64,000 nt of DNA. Origin: Membranipora membranacea. Its lineage: Eukaryota; Bryozoa; Gymnolaemata; Cheilostomatida; Membraniporidae. Location: positions 18,090,062-18,154,061 of the forward strand of contig OU612074.1 of the NCBI GenBank assembly GCA_914767715.1. The letters are read 5' to 3'. A program made the translations under genes and the position numbers. This document shows positions 62,209 through 64,000 of this stretch, piece by piece (position 1 is the stretch's first letter; every line of letters begins with the position of its first letter). The notes beneath the pieces were generated by a model. It made no database searches. It was not told the origin of the DNA and worked only from the letters and a program-made list of their open reading frames with translations.

Positions 62209-64000
62209 GGAGAGGCATACACCCGAGGGTGCTGGGGGCTGGAACAATCAACAATGAAAGCTCCCCCAGTGGGACTCGAACCCACAACTCCTGCGGCACT
62301 AATCGCCTGGCAGTGAATAGCAAGCGCGCTAACCGATTGCGCCATCTCACCATCCCCAAAAAAGAATGGGTCGATGGCGCTAATTAGATAGCCCGCTATT
62401 CACTACTCGGAGTTGTGTTCTCTCATCCCACAGCACATTCCAATCCACCATTGCCACCCTATGAAACACAGCGTACGTGTTAGGGTTATTGGCCTTACAT
62501 GGCCCATTGCTGGGACCCCTTGTAGTAGGTTTAGCTGTCTTTCCAGCTTGTCAGCATGTCTTTCCATGCTGTCACATGTCTTTCCATGAGTCAGTCAGTA
62601 GACAAGTACACAGGAGAGGCATACACCCGAGGGTGCTGGGGGCTGGAACAATCAACAATGAAAGCTCCCCCAGTGGGACTCGAACCCACAACTCCTGCGG
62701 CACTAATCGCCTGGCAGTGAATAGCAAGCGCGCTAACCGATTGCGCCATCTCACCATCCCCAAAAAAGAATGGGTCGATGGCGCTAATTAGATAGCCCGC
62801 TATTCACTACTCGGAGTTGTGTTCTCTCATCCCACAGCACATTCCAATCCACCATTGCCACCCTATGAAACACAGCGTACGTGTTAGGGTTATTGGCCTT
62901 ACATGGCCCATTGCTGGGACCCCTTGTAGTAGGTTTAGCTGTCTTTCCAGCTTGTCAGCATGTCTTTCCATGCTGTCACATGTCTTTCCATGAGTCAGTC
63001 AGTAGACAAGTACACAGGAGAGGCATACACCCGAGGGTGCTGGGGGCTGGAACAATCAACAATGAAAGCTCCCCCAGTGGGACTCGAACCCACAACTCCT
63101 GCGGCACTAATCGCCTGGCAGTGAATAGCAAGCGCGCTAACCGATTGCGCCATCTCACCATCCCCAAAAAAGAATGGGTCGATGGCGCTAATTAGATAGC
63201 CCGCTATTCACTACTCGGAGTTGTGTTCTCTCATCCCACAGCACATTCCAATCCACCATTGCCACCCTATGAAACACAGCGTACGTGTTAGGGTTATTGG
63301 CCTTACATGGCCCATTGCTGGGACCCCTTGTAGTAGGTTTAGCTGTCTTTCCAGCTTGTCAGCATGTCTTTCCATGCTGTCACATGTCTTTCCATGAGTC
63401 AGTCAGTAGACAAGTACACAGGAGAGGCATACACCCGAGGGTGCTGGGGGCTGGAACAATCAACAATGAAAGCTCCCCCAGTGGGACTCGAACCCACAAC
63501 TCCTGCGGCACTAATCGCCTGGCAGTGAATAGCAAGCGCGCTAACCGATTGCGCCATCTCACCATCCCCAAAAAAGAATGGGTCGATGGCGCTAATTAGA
63601 TAGCCCGCTATTCACTACTCGGAGTTGTGTTCTCTCATCCCACAGCACATTCCAATCCACCATTGCCACCCTATGAAACACAGCGTACGTGTTAGGGTTA
63701 TTGGCCTTACATGGCCCATTGCTGGGACCCCTTGTAGTAGGTTTAGCTGTCTTTCCAGCTTGTCAGCATGTCTTTCCATGCTGTCACATGTCTTTCCATG
63801 AGTCAGTCAGTAGACAAGTACACAGGAGAGGCATACACCCGAGGGTGCTGGGGGCTGGAACAATCAACAATGAAAGCTCCCCCAGTGGGACTCGAACCCA
63901 CAACTCCTGCGGCACTAATCGCCTGGCAGTGAATAGCAAGCGCGCTAACCGATTGCGCCATCTCACCATCCCCAAAAAAGAATGGGTCGATGGCGCTAAT
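62209..64000 (-). repeat. Tandem array of 404-bp units, each with a tRNA-derived SINE (family 1)
   Basis: Units start at 62209, 62613, 63017, 63421 and 63825 (the last cut by the window edge), giving at least 4.4 copies that look identical by eye. Each unit carries, on the minus strand, an A-box (TGGCGCAATCGG) and a perfect B-box (GGTTCGAGTCC), then the family body GCCCCCAGCACCCTCGGGTG. The tRNA-like region has a long insertion between the boxes and no closed acceptor stem, so it is a SINE head, not a tRNA gene. The left part of the non-tRNA half also occurs in the single SINE at 36815-37180, so the unit is one full SINE plus some flank (with a small CATGTCTTTCCATG repeat). The array lies in the myosin VI intron after 61964. 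Open frames seen in it simply recur every 404 bp. Confidence 0.85.

Noticed and set aside
62477-63599. Repeated 104-codon open frames as a protein family
   Set aside because: They recur every 404 bp because the DNA unit recurs. They run antisense through the SINE head and have no domain or splice support.
62209-64000. True tRNA genes in the 404-bp repeats
   Set aside because: A and B boxes are good, but they are separated by an over-long insert and the acceptor stem does not close. This is a SINE head.

Overview
The window is nuclear DNA of an invertebrate animal. It is AT-rich, its genes are split by many spliceosomal introns (mostly GT-AG, a few hundred bp to over 2 kb), and the spaces between genes are full of SINEs, foldback elements and small inverted-repeat elements. 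The gene content fits a sponge or another early-branching or lophotrochozoan invertebrate: two short collagens of the spongin short-chain collagen-related (SSCRP) family, prokineticin/astakine-like secreted proteins, Rab21, SETD4 and myosin VI. The phylum cannot be fixed from sequence alone. Exons were assembled by hand from splice sites, reading phase and family knowledge. All exon chains given here keep phase.

Layout, left to right. Two tandem minus-strand genes encode secreted 10-cysteine prokineticin/colipase-fold proteins (1-1592, cut by the left edge, and 3433-5465). A complete plus-strand Rab21 follows (6199-11565, 6 exons, 211 aa). At 12360-13002 lies a 643-bp foldback element with tRNA-like sequence at its centre. 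Two divergent genes (13766-15884 minus; 25668-28453 plus) encode cysteine-free secreted proteins that I do not recognise. Their internal exons have identical lengths and phases (169 and 182 nt), so they look like paralogues. The 10 kb between them holds repeats only, including a retroposed RNA with a U2 snRNA-like 5' end and a 19-bp target-site duplication.

After more repeat-rich DNA come two tandem plus-strand type II membrane SSCRP collagens (32617-35974 and 36560-39742). SETD4 follows on the minus strand (40460-44217, 8 exons, 407 aa). Next is a second copy of the U2-headed element (44436-44680), and then the motor-domain half of myosin VI (46152-61964, 18 exons, continuing past the right edge). 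The window ends inside a myosin VI intron in an array of 404-bp units, each carrying a tRNA-derived SINE.

The genes are not an operon or a pathway. Rab21 (endosomal trafficking, integrin recycling) and myosin VI (minus-end-directed actin motor, endocytosis) are both membrane-traffic genes, and the collagens and the other secreted proteins are extracellular. I read this as ordinary gene neighbourhood, not a functional cluster. The points most worth a second look are the U2-headed retroelement, the cysteine-free secreted pair, the intronic minisatellite that multiplies a splice-donor-like motif in the first collagen gene, two candidate microexons in myosin VI, and the SINE tandem array.
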